Assembly: GCF_013363995.1 (NCBI RefSeq)
Contig: NZ_JABWGO010000001.1
Coordinates: forward strand, 1,373,222 to 1,437,221
Length of the DNA: 64,000 nt
Direction of reading: 5' to 3'
From: Nonomuraea rhodomycinica
GTDB taxonomy: Bacteria; Actinomycetota; Actinomycetes; Streptosporangiales; Streptosporangiaceae
Part shown: positions 63,893-64,000 of the stretch, one piece after another
Layout of the letters: each line of letters begins with the position of its first letter
Numbering within the stretch: position 1 is the stretch's first letter
Program-made: the position numbers and the translations under genes
Notes under the pieces: generated by a model
The model's database searches: none
Told to the model about the DNA's origin: nothing
The model's input: only the letters and a program-made list of their open reading frames with translations

Positions 63893-64000
63893 AATTGCTG
63901 TCAGGACATCATCCGCGTCCGCGGCCTGTCAAGGGGACCCCGCCTTTCAGGCGGCAACGCCACCCCGGAGGCGCCGCCCGGCACACCCTCGTCCACTCCC

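Overview
The window is chromosomal DNA of a very GC-rich actinomycete. By eye GC is well above 70 percent and third codon positions are almost all G or C. GTG starts, GTGA/ATGA stop-start overlaps and leaderless TAnnnT promoters are common. A mycothiol-type metal-binding family (TIGR03085) and the actinobacterial layout his - trp-associated membrane protein - trpCBA - DsbA/MauE - lgt are present. The gene content would suit Streptosporangiales (Nonomuraea/Streptosporangium type), but no rRNA is present to prove it. I saw no tRNA, rRNA, transposase, phage gene or CRISPR array.

Layout. 0-9 kb: a subtilisin-like protease cut by the window edge, a cytochrome P450, and the gltB-gltD glutamate synthase operon closed by a strong hairpin. 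9-18 kb: a BpsA-like methyltransferase-fold protein, a large secreted S8 protease, a 2H phosphoesterase, inorganic pyrophosphatase, a TetR/SDR divergent pair and a quinone-oxidoreductase-like dehydrogenase. 18-27 kb is an accessory stretch: LysR and a metallo-hydrolase; a CoA-transferase/hotdog dehydratase/thioesterase set with two apparent gene remnants; an SDR/MarR divergent pair; membrane proteins. 27-34 kb: a frameshifted S9 peptidase, a HerA-like ATPase with an unknown partner, a threonine-synthase-like gene and an RpiR regulator. 34-49 kb is a conserved core block, all on the minus strand: hisI, Trp-associated membrane protein, DUF4190, CD225, DUF2752, trpC, trpB, trpA, MauE/DoxX, DsbA-like, lgt, VIT and two paralogous anchored proteins. 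A 4-kb GH101 glycosidase gene interrupts it. 49-57 kb: a STAS/MEDS/HATPase partner-switch group, a heterodimeric ABC exporter, a TIGR03085 protein, MerR and two membrane proteins. 57-64 kb: a small membrane peptide, a glutamine-synthetase-family enzyme, an IclR regulator and a predicted oxidative sugar (or sugar acid) degradation set of SMP-30 lactonase, zinc dehydrogenase and FAH-family hydrolase.

How genes work together. GltB and GltD form NADPH-dependent glutamate synthase. TrpC, TrpB and TrpA give indole-glycerol phosphate and then tryptophan, with HisI coupled to the adjacent membrane protein. MauE and the DsbA-like protein probably form an extracytoplasmic redox pair next to the lipoprotein modifier Lgt. 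The most informative regulatory signal is a 15-bp palindrome, TTCCG-N5-CGGAA with one mismatch per copy. It lies upstream of iclR, the lactonase gene and the hydrolase/dehydrogenase operon. Each copy has an additional half-site exactly 20 bp away, which predicts a local IclR regulon.

Many starts were moved from the longest reading frame because of a Shine-Dalgarno sequence, an overlap with the previous gene, or a TAnnnT box 6-8 nt upstream.
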